Assembly: GCF_027925305.1 (NCBI RefSeq)
Contig: NZ_BSDR01000001.1
Location: 3,676,501 to 3,740,500, forward strand
Origin: Desulforhabdus amnigena
GTDB taxonomy: Bacteria; Desulfobacterota; Syntrophobacteria; Syntrophobacterales; Syntrophobacteraceae
DNA length: 64,000 nt
Direction: 5' to 3'
Shown: positions 48,404 through 57,680 of the stretch, in pieces
Position numbering within the stretch: the first letter of the stretch is position 1
Layout: each line of letters opens with the position of its first letter
The notes under the pieces: model-generated
What the model saw: the letters and a program-made list of their open reading frames with translations, nothing else
Told to the model about the DNA's origin: nothing
Database searches by the model: none
Translations under genes and position numbers: made by a program

Positions 48404-48905
48404 ATGGATTCTGACCGCTCTGCAACCCCGATTCCTTCCGAGCTCAATGAACTCGTCGGCCAGGTGATCGGCGCAGCCATAGAAGTCCACAAAGCCTTGG
48501 GGCCCGGACTCCTCGAATCCGCCTACGCAACCCGCCTCTGCAGGGAACTGGACCTCCGATCCATTCCCTACGAAAAAGAAAAGCCTCTCCCTATCGACTA
48601 CAAGAGAACAAAACTCGACTGCGGATACCGCATGGACCTGCGTCCCTTTGACCTCAGACCCTGAAGGCAAGCCTTCTTACCGGCCGCCTCCCGGCCGGTA
48701 AAAAAAGATTCCTGCTCCGTGCCCTCCGTGCCTCCGTGGTGCGACAACTCTTCCTGGAACTCAAATCCTGCGACCGCCTTCAACCCATCCACGAAGCCCA
48801 GTTCCTTGCTTACCTTAAACTCACGGGCATCAGAGCGTGGATCCCCTCATGAACTTCAACGTCTCCCTCCTCAAGCGCAGAATAAAACGACTGTCCCTCG
48901 ATTAA
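48404..48905 (+). pseudogene. GxxExxY protein, interrupted by a C1 element
   Basis: Begins intact: NELVGQVIGAAIEVHKALGP then GLLESAYATRLCRELDL (the GxxExxY motif) and LDCGYRMDL at about 48640. There the frame enters a C1 copy (48655-48742) and stops at 48664. The missing part resumes at 48751 as FLELKSCDRLQPIHEAQFLA then YLKLTGIR. A further frameshift precedes MNFNVSLLKRRIKRLSLD and the final TAA at 48905. The family, unknown in function, usually runs about 125 residues without a break. Confidence 0.8.
48655..48742. repeat. C1 element inside the GxxExxY gene
   Basis: GGCAAGCCTTCTTACCGGCC ... CTCCGTGCCTCCGTGGT. It is the inverse of the copy at 48307-48392, so the first part of the gene lies between two inverted C1 copies. 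Confidence 0.75.
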
Positions 48906-49018
48906 GAGCCTATCCGAAAACCTACCTCGGCAGTGGACACCCCCCTTGGTCCCCTCTCGAGGGGGGAATTAAAGGGGGGTGTCGTAAAGTCCATAGGTGG
49001 TTTCCGGATAGGTTCTAA
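48902..49018. repeat. M1 element, copy 4, between two stop codons
   Basis: 117 bp from TTAAGAGCCTATCC to GGATAGGTTCTAA. The left end supplies the TAA of the GxxExxY pseudogene (48903-48905); the right end supplies the TAG of the convergent CoA-enzyme gene (49015-49017). Confidence 0.88.
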
Positions 49019-50196
49019 ATCGCACCCTTGGATCGCAGCGTTTTCAGTTGTTCCCGGGAATATTGCAGGCTCTCCAGGATCTGGTCCGTATGTTCCCCGA
49101 GCTCGGGTGCGTGGGTGCGGATGCTCCCCGGGGTGAGGGAAAACTTGGGGGCGATGCCGAGCTGTTTGTAGGCCCCCCAGCTTTCGTGGACGAGTTCCAC
49201 CACCATCCGGCGCGCCTGTGTTTGAGGGTTGTCCATCACTTCGGCAAGATTCAGGATGGGTTCGCAGCAGCAGTCGCTCTCTTTGAACTGTTCGATCCAC
49301 TCGGCCTGGGTTTTTTGCTTGAAGAATGCGGCGATCTCTTCCTGGAGAGTTTTTTGATGCGGGCCGGGTTCGAAGTAATGGGGCTGCTCCCATTCTGGGC
49401 GGCCGGCGGTTTGACAGAAGGCTTTCCAGAACTGGGGTTCGAGAGCGCCGAGGGACATGTGCCGCCCGTCCCGGGTTTCATAGATGTTGTAGCAGGCAAA
49501 GCCGTGGTTGAGAAAATCGTCCCCGGGGGAGGGGACTTTTCCATCGGCCAGGAATTTTCCCCACCGCAGGCAGTTCCAGGTGAGAGCTCCGTCGGTCATG
49601 GAGATATCGATGAACTGGCCTGTTCCCAGCCGTTCCCGGGCGAGGAGGGCGGTCACGATGCTGAAGGCGGCGAGAAGGCCGCCTCCACCCAGGTCTGCGA
49701 TCTGAACGCCCGTGAGAGTGGGTTGCCCATCTTTGCCGCTGTAGGAGAGGACTCCGTTCAGTGCCAGGTAGTTGATGTCGTGGCCGGCCTTGAGGGCGAG
49801 AGGGCCTTCGCAGCCGTAGCCGGTGATGGCGCAATAGACCAGGCGTGGGTTGAGTTCTTTGAGCGTTTCGTAATCGAGCCCCAGCTTCCGCATGACTCCC
49901 GGCCGGAAGCCTTCCAGCACCACATCGGCATCCTTGACCAGTTTTCTAAAGATTTCCTTGCCTTCGGGGGCCTTGAGATTCAGGGTCAGGGAGCGCTTGT
50001 TCCGGTTGAGCACCACGTGGAATCCGCTGTTTTTTCCGATTTTCGGGGGCCACCAGCGGATGTAGTCTCCCAGCTTCGGATCTTCCACCTTGATGACATC
50101 GGCTCCCATATCGGCCAGCAGCATGGAACAGAAAGGGCCGGGAAGGAGGCGGGACAAGTCGAGGACCTTGAAACCGGAAAGCGCTCCTGTCGTCAT
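49015..50196 (-). CDS. CaiB/BaiF-type CoA enzyme, alpha-methylacyl-CoA racemase-like
   Basis: 393 residues. Class III CoA-transferase fold with GFKVLDLSRLLPGPFCSMLL, ADMGADVIKVEDPKLGDYIR, LNRNKRSLTLNLKAPEGKEI and GHDINYLALNGVLSYSG. The last segment carries the catalytic Asp and matches the racemase subgroup better than formyl-CoA or carnitine transferases. It either epimerises 2-methylacyl-CoA or swaps CoA between acids. The start at 50196 is set by AAAGGATCC; a longer frame to 50274 lacks support. Its stop lies in M1 copy 4. Confidence 0.88.
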   Translation of the reverse strand: MTTGALSGFKVLDLSRLLPGPFCSMLLADMGADVIKVEDPKLGDYIRWWPPKIGKNSGFHVVLNRNKRSLTLNLKAPEGKEIFRKLVKDADVVLEGFRPGVMRKLGLDYETLKELNPRLVYCAITGYGCEGPLALKAGHDINYLALNGVLSYSGKDGQPTLTGVQIADLGGGGLLAAFSIVTALLARERLGTGQFIDISMTDGALTWNCLRWGKFLADGKVPSPGDDFLNHGFACYNIYETRDGRHMSLGALEPQFWKAFCQTAGRPEWEQPHYFEPGPHQKTLQEEIAAFFKQKTQAEWIEQFKESDCCCEPILNLAEVMDNPQTQARRMVVELVHESWGAYKQLGIAPKFSLTPGSIRTHAPELGEHTDQILESLQYSREQLKTLRSKGAI

Positions 50197-50346
50197 TTTG
50201 GATCCTTTCGTGTGTTTTTTATCCGCAGATTGCGCAGAAAGGGGAAGTTGGACCGCTTCTTGAGTTTCCTCCATACCCTTTGCTCATTGCGTTCTCTGGG
50301 GTGAATGTTTGCTCCGTGCGGGGGCGGGCCCTGGTTCCGGCGCTTC

Positions 50347-51564
50347 TCAAAAGAGCGCCCGCGCGAACTCTTCCGCATCGAAGGGCCTCAAATCTTCCAT
50401 GCCTTCGCCAATGCCGATGTAGCGCACGGGGACCTGGAGTTCGTCGCAGATGGCGACCACGATGCCGCCCTTGGCCGTGCCGTCGAGCTTGGTCAGAATG
50501 AGACCCGTGAGCCCTATGGATTCCTTGAACAGCCTGGCCTGGGAGAGAGCGTTCTGGCCGGTGGAGGCGTCCAGGACCAGGAAAATTTCATGGGGGGCCG
50601 CGGGCATTTTTTTGTTGATGGTGCGTTGAACCTTCTTGAGTTCTTCCATGAGGTTCACCTTGGTGTGCATGCGGCCGGCCGTATCCATGAGGACGACGTC
50701 CGCATCCCTGGAAACTGCGGCGTCCATGGCATCGAAGGCCACGGCGGAGGGGTCGGAGCCGCTCTTTTGCTTCACGACGGGAACGCCCGCGCGTTCTCCC
50801 CAGAGGCTGAGCTGTTCCACAGCGGCGGCGCGGAATGTGTCCCCGGCGACGAGCATGACTTTCAATCCCTGTTCCTTCAGTTGATGCGCCAGCTTTCCGA
50901 TGGTGGTGGTCTTGCCCACTCCGTTCACGCCGATCACCATGACCACGAAGGGATGATCCGCCCTGAAATCCAGAGGAGTGATCGTCCGGGAGAGTATCCC
51001 GCTGATTTCCTCCCGCAATTGATCCCGCAGTTTCTGAGGATCTTTCAATTCCTTGCGCTTGATCTTTTCCGTGACTTTCTGGAGGAGCAGTTGTGTCGTA
51101 TGCACGCCGAGGTCCGAGGTGATGAGGACCTCTTCCAGTTCATCCAAAAGATCCAGGTCGATGGTTTTCCTGCCGAGAACCAGGCGGTCCATGCGGTCGG
51201 AAAATTGTTCGCGGGTCTTGTGGAGGCGTTCGCGAAGCCGCTTGAAATAGCGCTTTTCCTCCCGCTCCGTTTCTCCTTCGGGTTCCATTTCCTGAACTGC
51301 GGGCTCAAGGGATGGGATGTCGGTCCCCTCACCGGGTGCGGACTCGTCCGCAGAAGGGGGAGAGGGTTCTTCCTCTGTTTCATCGATCCTTTCGTCCATC
51401 TCTTCGGCATGAAAAGATTCTGCAGGAGGAATCGAAGTAAGATCCGGGATGATCTCTTCCTGGGTGGGGCCTTCCTGATCCTGTACAAGGTCCTCCCGGA
51501 TTCCCGTGTCCGATTCCAGCGCCGGTTTGCCTTTTTTGTTCTTACGTTTGAACCATTTGATCAT
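50347..51564 (-). CDS. ftsY: Signal recognition particle receptor FtsY
   Basis: 405 residues. The acidic N-terminal A domain (about 15-105, rich in Glu/Asp/Pro) is of a length normal for Gram-negatives. The N domain is followed by the SRP GTPase G domain: [20 protein letters not shown] (P-loop), [48 protein letters not shown] and [20 protein letters not shown]. It docks ribosome-SRP complexes at the inner membrane. Single gene on the minus strand, 150 nt from the CoA enzyme. Confidence 0.98.
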   Translation of the reverse strand: MIKWFKRKNKKGKPALESDTGIREDLVQDQEGPTQEEIIPDLTSIPPAESFHAEEMDERIDETEEEPSPPSADESAPGEGTDIPSLEPAVQEMEPEGETEREEKRYFKRLRERLHKTREQFSDRMDRLVLGRKTIDLDLLDELEEVLITSDLGVHTTQLLLQKVTEKIKRKELKDPQKLRDQLREEISGILSRTITPLDFRADHPFVVMVIGVNGVGKTTTIGKLAHQLKEQGLKVMLVAGDTFRAAAVEQLSLWGERAGVPVVKQKSGSDPSAVAFDAMDAAVSRDADVVLMDTAGRMHTKVNLMEELKKVQRTINKKMPAAPHEIFLVLDASTGQNALSQARLFKESIGLTGLILTKLDGTAKGGIVVAICDELQVPVRYIGIGEGMEDLRPFDAEEFARALF

Positions 51565-51765
51565 GAAATCTGACTTTCCTTGCTAACGGCAGAAGCGTTT
51601 CGTAATTTTCGGAAATATCCTCGTCTTTGAAAGATGGGATTCTTCCTGGCTATGTGCTACAAGTATAGAGGTTCATCTCTCAGAAATACAAGGCAAAATG
51701 AAACGATTTTCCTATCTGTTCGGCTGTTGTGTCTGCAGTTTTCAGCAAGGGGAGAGCACCGCTTT

Positions 51766-52407
51766 ATGATGAAAGAAGAAAACAGATTGCGTTATGATTT
51801 GATTGCCGTCTGCAAGAGGCTGGAAGAAAAGGGGCTGGTGGCCGCCGCGGATGGCAATGTGAGTTGTCGGGCGGGAAAAAACAGTCTTCTCATTACCCCA
51901 AGTGGGCGGGCCAAGGGGGAGCTTTCGCCGTTGGATCTTCTCCTGGTGAATCTCGAAGGGGAGGTGCTCGCGGGGCAGGGGCGTCCCTCCAGTGAAATCC
52001 GCATGCACCTCCTGGTCTATGAAAAGCGGCCGGATGTCATGGCTGTCGTGCATGCTCATCCCCCCATGCTGACCGCCTTCACTCTTGCGGGCATTCCCTT
52101 CCGCTCCGATGCGCTTCCAGAAGTGTGGATGCACTTCGGTCCGGTGCCCACGGCACCCTACGCGACACCGTCCACCCGGGAAGTGCCCGATTCCCTCGCT
52201 CCTCATTTAGAGGGAAGCCATGCCATCCTGCTGGAGCGCCACGGTTCCCTGACTCTGGGGCGGGACTTGAACGAAGCCTGCCAGCGCCTGGAAAAACTGG
52301 AACATGCGGCTCACACTCTCTACTATGCCCATCTCATGAACCGGAGCGCTCCCGAACCCCTTGCGCCGGAAGCGCTCATAAAGCTGAACAAAATAAAGCA
52401 CGGGTGA
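51766..52407 (+). CDS. Class II aldolase / L-fuculose-phosphate-aldolase-like
   Basis: 213 residues. Zn-dependent aldolase fold: GLVAAADGNVSCRAGKNSLL, ITPSGRAKGELSPLDLLLVN, RPSSEIRMHLLVYEKRPDVM (catalytic Glu in SSE), AVVHAHPPMLTAFTLAG (Zn His pair in HAH) and LLERHGSLTLGRDLNEAC (third His). Substrate not decidable; relatives act on sugar phosphates or ribulose-like compounds. AAGGGGAG lies about 10 nt before the ATG at 51766. Confidence 0.88.
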   Translation: MMKEENRLRYDLIAVCKRLEEKGLVAAADGNVSCRAGKNSLLITPSGRAKGELSPLDLLLVNLEGEVLAGQGRPSSEIRMHLLVYEKRPDVMAVVHAHPPMLTAFTLAGIPFRSDALPEVWMHFGPVPTAPYATPSTREVPDSLAPHLEGSHAILLERHGSLTLGRDLNEACQRLEKLEHAAHTLYYAHLMNRSAPEPLAPEALIKLNKIKHG

Positions 52408-52591
52408 CAGGGCCGACCTACCGGTTGAAGCCTTGACTTTAGGAGCGACTGAAAGCCGCGACTCCCTTGGGAGCAGGCCTTTTCTTGTCGCGGCTGGAAG
52501 CCGCTCCTACGGGGGCATCTCTATGTTCTCCGTGTCTCCGTGGTTCAGATGAAATCCGGCAATATCGCTTCAATCGTGGAATCTCTTCCCG
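52408..52591. repeat. Inverted repeat and C1 half copy
   Basis: AGGAGCGACTGAAAGCCGCG ... CGCGGCTGGAAGCCGCTCCT (52440-52506) is a long palindrome after the aldolase. A C1 half (CTCCGTGTCTCCGTGGTTCAG region, about 52525-52570) follows. Either could end the convergent transcripts. Confidence 0.6.
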
Positions 52592-54601
52592 CTACGCCTT
52601 GAGAATGCGGGCGTCCACGACCACGATCCCTTCGGCGTAGGCGAAGATGGGGTTGAGGTCGATTTCCACGATGTCTTCATGTTCTTCGGCGATTTGGGCC
52701 AGCTTAAGCAGGCCGTCCACGATGGCTTCTTCGTCGACCTTCTGCCGGCCCCTGTAACCCTTGAGCAGGGGAGCCGCCTTGATTTCACCGATCATGGCCA
52801 GGGCCTCCTTCCGGTCCAGCGGAAGCAGCCGCATGGAGATATCCCTGAAAAGCTCCACGGTAATGCCTCCCAGCCCGAAAATCACCACGGGGCCGAATTG
52901 CGGGTCCCGGTTCATGCCCAGAATGAGCTCCAATCCGGGAGAAGCCATGGCACTCACGATCACCCCGTTGATCTTTGCATCGGGGTAGCAGGCATGGGCC
53001 TGTGCCGTCATTTCGCTGTAAGCCGAACGGACATCCCTGGCGGACTGGAGATTGAGACGGACGCCGCCGCAGTCGGATTTATGCAGGATGTCTGGAGAAT
53101 CGATCTTGAGGCATACGGGAAAACCCAACTGGTGCGCCAGGTGGACCGCCTTGCCCGGACTGTCGGCGGATCTGCTGAAAATGCAGTCGAATCCCCTGGA
53201 TTCCAGGAACTTGAAGCTGTCGTACAATCCCATCTGGGAACGCCCTTTGGCCACGGGGAAGGTGTGTTTCGCCCGTTCCGCCTTCATCTCCGGGGGAATC
53301 AATTGTGCGAGCGTTCTGACGGCCCGCTCCGGGGTAGGGAAGACGGGGATATCCATCTGATGCATTTTCAATTTTTCCGCCCGTTCGACGTCGGCGCCGC
53401 CGAGATAGATGATGAGTTCATTGGCGTTGGCCGTCACCACCTGGGAGGCATCGACGATGGGGTCTCCGAAGATGATCCCCAGGGTGTCGTAATGAGGATG
53501 TGCCCGCTGGATGACTTCGTGGAACATCTTTGCGTTGGCGTCCCCTGTGAGGTCCAGTGGGTTGGCGTGTATGGCGTGGGCTGGAATGACCCCTTTCAAC
53601 TGCTCGGCCAGTTCCGGCGGAAGGGGCGAGACATTCAAACCCTCCTGCTCGGCGGCGTCGGTGGCGAGAATGGCCGATCCCCCCGAGGTCGTGATGAAAA
53701 GAATCCTGTTTCCGGCAGGCGGTTTCAGATAGGCCAGCCCCTTGGCAAGATCGTAGAATTCCTCGATGGTGTCCGCCCGGTATACGCCATGCCGGCGAAA
53801 GAGGGAAGAATAGATCGCATCCGCCCCTGCAAGGGACTTGGTGTGGGATTCCGCGGCCACGCGTCCGCCGGGGGTCCGGCCCGATTTGAGCACCACCAGG
53901 GGCTTGGTGAGCGTCTTCAGAACGTTCTGGAAACGCACCGGATCCTTCACGCCTTCAAGATAGACGGCGATGACCCGGGTATTGGGGTCTTCTTCAAAAT
54001 ATTCGATGAGATCGATTTCATCCACATCCGCCCGGTTCCCGAGGCTCACGAAGCTGGAAACCCCCAGTTGCTCCTCGGAAAACCAGTCCATCATGGCCGC
54101 TCCCACCGTGCCGCTCTGGCTGATGATGGCCACGCGCCCTTTCCTGGTGAGGAGGGGCCAGGAAGCGCACAACGGATGATAGGGGTTGTTGATGCCCTGA
54201 CAGTTTGGCCCGATGATGCGCACGCCGTATTCCGCGGCAACGGCCGCCGCCTCTTTCTGAAGGGCTTCACCCTCGGGGCCCGCTTCACTGAATCCTCCCG
54301 TGACGATGACGACTCCCTTCACGCCCTTTTCCCCGCAATCCCTGATGGCACCGGGTACGAAGCGGGCGGGAATGATTATGACCGCCATCTCGACGTTGTC
54401 GGGGATTTCCTTCACATTCTTGAAGCACGTCAGGCCGAGAATGCGTTCACTCTTGGGATTGATGGGATAAAGGGCGCCGGGAAATCCTCCCTGGACCAGG
54501 TTCTTGAGGATTTCGTGCCCCAGCTTGTCGGGACTTTCTGATGCGCCTATGACGGCAACGCTGGACGGGTGAAAAAAGGACCATAATTTTCTGGCGGGCA
54601 T
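52592..54601 (-). CDS. ADP-forming acyl-CoA synthetase (acetate-CoA ligase family)
   Basis: 669 residues, alpha and beta domains fused. The CoA-binding domain opens LWSFFHPSSVAVIGASESPD; the ligase domain has GPNCQGINNPYHPL, AIISQSGTVGAAMMDW and the active-site His segment AAESHTKSLAGADAI. The C-terminal ATP-grasp has SFKFLESRGFDCIFSRSADS and VVIFGLGGITVELFRDIS. It makes ATP from acyl-CoA + ADP + Pi, or the reverse, in anaerobes. The start at 54601 has GGAAGGAG 8 nt upstream; earlier in-frame codons do not. Just downstream of the thioesterase on the same strand. Confidence 0.92.
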   Translation of the reverse strand: MPARKLWSFFHPSSVAVIGASESPDKLGHEILKNLVQGGFPGALYPINPKSERILGLTCFKNVKEIPDNVEMAVIIIPARFVPGAIRDCGEKGVKGVVIVTGGFSEAGPEGEALQKEAAAVAAEYGVRIIGPNCQGINNPYHPLCASWPLLTRKGRVAIISQSGTVGAAMMDWFSEEQLGVSSFVSLGNRADVDEIDLIEYFEEDPNTRVIAVYLEGVKDPVRFQNVLKTLTKPLVVLKSGRTPGGRVAAESHTKSLAGADAIYSSLFRRHGVYRADTIEEFYDLAKGLAYLKPPAGNRILFITTSGGSAILATDAAEQEGLNVSPLPPELAEQLKGVIPAHAIHANPLDLTGDANAKMFHEVIQRAHPHYDTLGIIFGDPIVDASQVVTANANELIIYLGGADVERAEKLKMHQMDIPVFPTPERAVRTLAQLIPPEMKAERAKHTFPVAKGRSQMGLYDSFKFLESRGFDCIFSRSADSPGKAVHLAHQLGFPVCLKIDSPDILHKSDCGGVRLNLQSARDVRSAYSEMTAQAHACYPDAKINGVIVSAMASPGLELILGMNRDPQFGPVVIFGLGGITVELFRDISMRLLPLDRKEALAMIGEIKAAPLLKGYRGRQKVDEEAIVDGLLKLAQIAEEHEDIVEIDLNPIFAYAEGIVVVDARILKA

Positions 54602-54758
54602 GGAATGATCTCCTTCCTGGGGTTGCGGGTGTCCCGGACGCAGTCCGGCCACAGTGATGTGTGGTTTTGGAAAAAACTTCGCTCGATGCCCGGGCACGAG
54701 TCGTGAGAAGACCGGGCCGGAAAGTCCGGAAAAGAAAAAGTCGGAGAAGGAACCCGGA

Positions 54759-55163
54759 TCAGGCCATCTTTTTGGCTTTTTCCGCTACACGCGCATTGAA
54801 TTTGTCGGCTTGGATGATGAAACGCTCGTGGGATGCCTCCCCGATTTTTTCCACTTCGTCGTAAGCTTCCAGATGGAAAGTCAATTTTCGTCCTTCCACT
54901 GCGGTGATTTCTGTCTTGACCCGGACTTCCATTCCCAGGGGAGTCGCCGCCATGTGCTTAAGATCCATGGAAATTCCTACGGATTGTTCCCCCGGCTGCA
55001 GATGTTCATCGATCAATTCGGCCGAAACCCTTTCCATCAGTCCTCCCAGGGCAGGCGTGGCGAATACGTTAGGGAGATTGGCATAAAATTTCTGCGCTGA
55101 ATCCGACGGTTGGGATTTGATCTTCAGTTCGCGGGACATGCCTACCTTAAACGGTGTACTCAT
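54759..55163 (-). CDS. Hotdog-fold thioesterase
   Basis: 134 residues. Hotdog helix and strand pattern: VFATPALGGLMERVSAELID, EQSVGISMDLKHMAATPLGM, KTEITAVEGRKLTFHLEAYD, IGEASHERFII. The ATPALGGLME and KHMAATPLGM segments and late H in ASHERF resemble fluoroacetyl-CoA thioesterase-like proteins. Probably hydrolyses a short acyl-CoA. AGGAGG lies 4-5 nt before the ATG. Likely co-transcribed with the acyl-CoA synthetase (157 nt gap). Confidence 0.85.
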   Translation of the reverse strand: MSTPFKVGMSRELKIKSQPSDSAQKFYANLPNVFATPALGGLMERVSAELIDEHLQPGEQSVGISMDLKHMAATPLGMEVRVKTEITAVEGRKLTFHLEAYDEVEKIGEASHERFIIQADKFNARVAEKAKKMA

Positions 55164-55534
55164 ACTACCTCCTCATTGATTCTCATTGGATGCGTTTGAT
55201 GGGAAGATTCCTCAAAGCCGCCACATCGGCTTCGAGACGGTCGGTCTGAAAAGATCTCTATCTGCCGTCGATCCCACCGGACAGAGGTTTCTGCCCGGTT
55301 GTATTCTTTAAATTAATGCATCGTTCGAAAAGAATCAAAAACAACCATCAATTGACTTTGATTCATGCGTTTCTTAACTTCCTTCTACTGCAAAGGGATG
55401 GGCATTGTCATTTACGTTCCATCTTCTTGAGAAGATGGATGGGGTGAGAAAAGCTATTGTGGCGAAAAAACGTGGAGCGTTCGTGCCGTGAGGTGACGGG
55501 CGCTTGATCTGGGAACCATTGAAAGGAGAAAAGC
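55164..55534. other. Gap upstream of rubrerythrin
   Basis: A weak promoter candidate is TTGACT (55352-55357), 17-nt spacer, TAACTT (55375-55380). A hairpin CCATCTTCTTGAGAAGATGG (55420-55439) sits in the leader. No gene. Also serves as the divergent upstream region of the thioesterase. Confidence 0.35.
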
Positions 55535-56029
55535 ATGTCGAAGACGGAAAAGAACTTGAGAGAAGCGTTTGCAGGAGAATCGCAAGCCAATCGCAGATAC
55601 CTTGCCTATGCTGAAAAGGCTGAAGATGAATTTTTTCATGGGGTTGCCAAACTCTTCCGCGCCGTGGCCGCCGCAGAAACCATTCACGCCCATAAACATC
55701 TGCGCACCCTCGGCGGCGTCAAGAGCACCAAGGAAAACATTCAGGATGCACTCTCAGGCGAAATCCACGAGTTCAAGAACATGTATCCTCAGATGATTGC
55801 CGATGCCAAAGAAGAGGGGAACAAGTCCGCCGAGATCAGCTTCACCTATGCCAATGCAGTGGAACAGATCCACGCGGAGCTTTATACCAAGGCCCTGGAA
55901 GATCCGGAGAAATTTCCCGTCAAGGATTACTACGTCTGCAAAATCTGCGGCTACACCATAGCCGATGCCCCTCCGGAAAAATGCCCGGTTTGCGGTGCCA
56001 ATCCGAAAGCATTCTTCAAAGTCGATTAG
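55535..56029 (+). CDS. rbr: Rubrerythrin
   Basis: 164 residues. N-terminal diiron four-helix bundle (LREAFAGESQANRRYLAYAE, FRAVAAAETIHAHKHLRTLG, ALSGEIHEFKNMYPQMIADA, ANAVEQIHAELYTKALE) with the ExxH ligands ETIHAH and EQIHAE. C-terminal rubredoxin-like Fe(Cys)4 domain: VCKICGYTIADAPPEKCPVCG. Cytosolic NADH peroxidase that protects anaerobes from H2O2. GAAAGGAG lies 7 nt before the ATG. Confidence 0.97.
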   Translation: MSKTEKNLREAFAGESQANRRYLAYAEKAEDEFFHGVAKLFRAVAAAETIHAHKHLRTLGGVKSTKENIQDALSGEIHEFKNMYPQMIADAKEEGNKSAEISFTYANAVEQIHAELYTKALEDPEKFPVKDYYVCKICGYTIADAPPEKCPVCGANPKAFFKVD

Positions 56030-56337
56030 GACGTGCATGATCCCCATCGAGCGGTTCGTTCCGTAAGGGAGTGAGTCGCTCTTGAAATCCTCATTTACCA
56101 CGGAGGCACAGAGATCACAGCGCGGCCAAAGCCGCAACCAAATATTCACCACGGAGGGCACGGAGAAAAACCACTATTCTCCATGCCGGGAGTCGGCATG
56201 GAGAATCCTGTCTGCCGCCTCCGCGGCAGACAGGATCATCTCCTCACTCTGTGTCCTCCGTGTCTCCGTGGTGAATAACGGGATATTGGAACCCGCCAAT
56301 TCCCTAACCATTGAATTTTCCATTCCGAGATATCCCC
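56030..56337. repeat. C1 elements after rubrerythrin
   Basis: A C1 half (56097-56120) and a large C1 element (56148-56272) whose sequence is the near-exact inverse of 35421-35553, with the same internal CATGCCGGGAGTCGGCATGG palindrome. No gene. Confidence 0.75.
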
Positions 56338-56853
56338 TTATTCCCTCATCTTTATGGGATTTCTAATCCCATTGAGTTCCAGGCAGAAATCTCCGGATTC
56401 AGGGTCTTCCTGAATCCATTCCGCCAGCTGGTAATAGGCGGGCCGCGAAAACCGTGCCGGAAATTGCCCCCCACGGATGCGGCAGTAAAGGACATTTTCC
56501 TTGCCGACATAAAGAGTCGATGGGTCCAGTGTTTCCTTTGTAGAGAGATGTCGCAAAGACAAAACGATTTCTTCCTCGATGTTTCCCTCTTTCTTATCCG
56601 ACTTTATTCGATCCACTCTCGCAATGACAAAGGGGGTGTCTGCGACTTCGAGGCTGCAGAGATTTCTGTTCCATTCAATGAGAAATCTATTGTCTGAAGA
56701 GAGACGAATACAATTCAAAAACAATTCGAGAATGTCATCCCGAATGATTTTGTTTCCTTTGTAGAACCAGTCGCCTTCCACATCCACAGAGATGTCTGAC
56801 GGGTAAAAGCCTTCTGCATTCTTGGAAGGAGCCGTGAAATCGGGCAGATCCAT
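56338..56853 (-). CDS. DUF1285-like protein
   Basis: 171 residues. EGFYPSDISVDVEGDWFYKG and NKIIRDDILELFLNCIRLSS, then FLIEWNRNLCSLEVADTPFV. The order of a DxxGDWFYxG turn and an E-rich strand set resembles DUF1285. Function unknown. AGGGAG lies 7 nt before the ATG at 56853. It is 48 nt downstream of dtd on the same strand; co-transcription is likely. Confidence 0.65.
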   Translation of the reverse strand: MDLPDFTAPSKNAEGFYPSDISVDVEGDWFYKGNKIIRDDILELFLNCIRLSSDNRFLIEWNRNLCSLEVADTPFVIARVDRIKSDKKEGNIEEEIVLSLRHLSTKETLDPSTLYVGKENVLYCRIRGGQFPARFSRPAYYQLAEWIQEDPESGDFCLELNGIRNPIKMRE

Positions 56854-56901
56854 TTTTCTTCTCCCTGCAGTAAGTGAAAATTCATGTAAATTCAAACCGT
56901 T

Positions 56902-57351
56902 TCAAAAAAGCTTCCGGCTGTCCAGAAGAAGTGTAACGGGTCCGTCATTGATCAGGTGCACCTGCATCATCTCCTGGAATTTTCCCGTTGCCACGTGAGG
57001 CGAATAGCGCTTCACCTCCGCTACGAAGCTTTCGTAAAGAGTCCTGGCCAGGTCCGGCGGAGCCGCCCCTGCATAGGACGGTCTCCTCCCTTTGCGGCAG
57101 TCTCCCCAAAGAGTAAATTGCGAAACCACCAGGATCCCACCCTCCATATCCAGGACGGAGAGGTTCATTTTGTCGTTTTCATCGGAAAAAATACGAAGAT
57201 GGACCACCTTTTCAGCCAGGTATTGACAATCTTTTTCATTGTCCTGCGGTCCGACTCCCAAGAAGATCAGAATTCCCCTGCCGATTCTCCCCGTTTCTTC
57301 CCCACGGACCGAAACACTCGCCTCCAGAACCCTCTGCACCACAGCTCGCAC
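56902..57351 (-). CDS. dtd: D-aminoacyl-tRNA deacylase
   Basis: 149 residues, usual length. It removes D-amino acids and glycine from mischarged tRNA. Both catalytic motifs are present: [17 protein letters not shown] (SQFTL) and [14 protein letters not shown] (the Gly-cis-Pro NxGPVT). The start is the GTG at 57351, giving [14 protein letters not shown], with AGGAGG about 10 nt upstream. The longer frame to 57435 reads into an M2 half copy (57390-57446) and is not part of the protein. Confidence 0.95.
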   Translation of the reverse strand: MRAVVQRVLEASVSVRGEETGRIGRGILIFLGVGPQDNEKDCQYLAEKVVHLRIFSDENDKMNLSVLDMEGGILVVSQFTLWGDCRKGRRPSYAGAAPPDLARTLYESFVAEVKRYSPHVATGKFQEMMQVHLINDGPVTLLLDSRKLF

Positions 57352-57680
57352 CGTCCAAACACCTCCTCTTTTTCGATGACGTTTTCTACCAGCAATTTTC
57401 GTTTTGAAAAGTGAACTCCCCCCATGCCCCCTCAAGGGAGGAATTTTTAGGATAAAACCTCTCTTTAGTGATTGGATTCAAGCTGCATGTTGGAATTGGG
57501 AGTCCCAATATGCATCCCAGCACGTAGGCCGCTTCTTCCAATCACTTTGGATTGCACCCGCTGCATTTCTTCGATTTGACCCCTGAATGGGAAAGCGATA
57601 TAAGACTGTGGTCCGTTCCATTGCGGCGCATGAAATCGGCACAAAGACTCGTGACAATTCATATCTTATTGATAGGTACC
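57352..57680. other. Divergent gap with an M2 half copy
   Basis: CAGCAATTTTCGTTTTGAAA starts an M2 half copy (57390-57446) next to the dtd start. The rest may hold divergent promoters for dtd and the radical SAM gene; none is strong. Confidence 0.45.
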
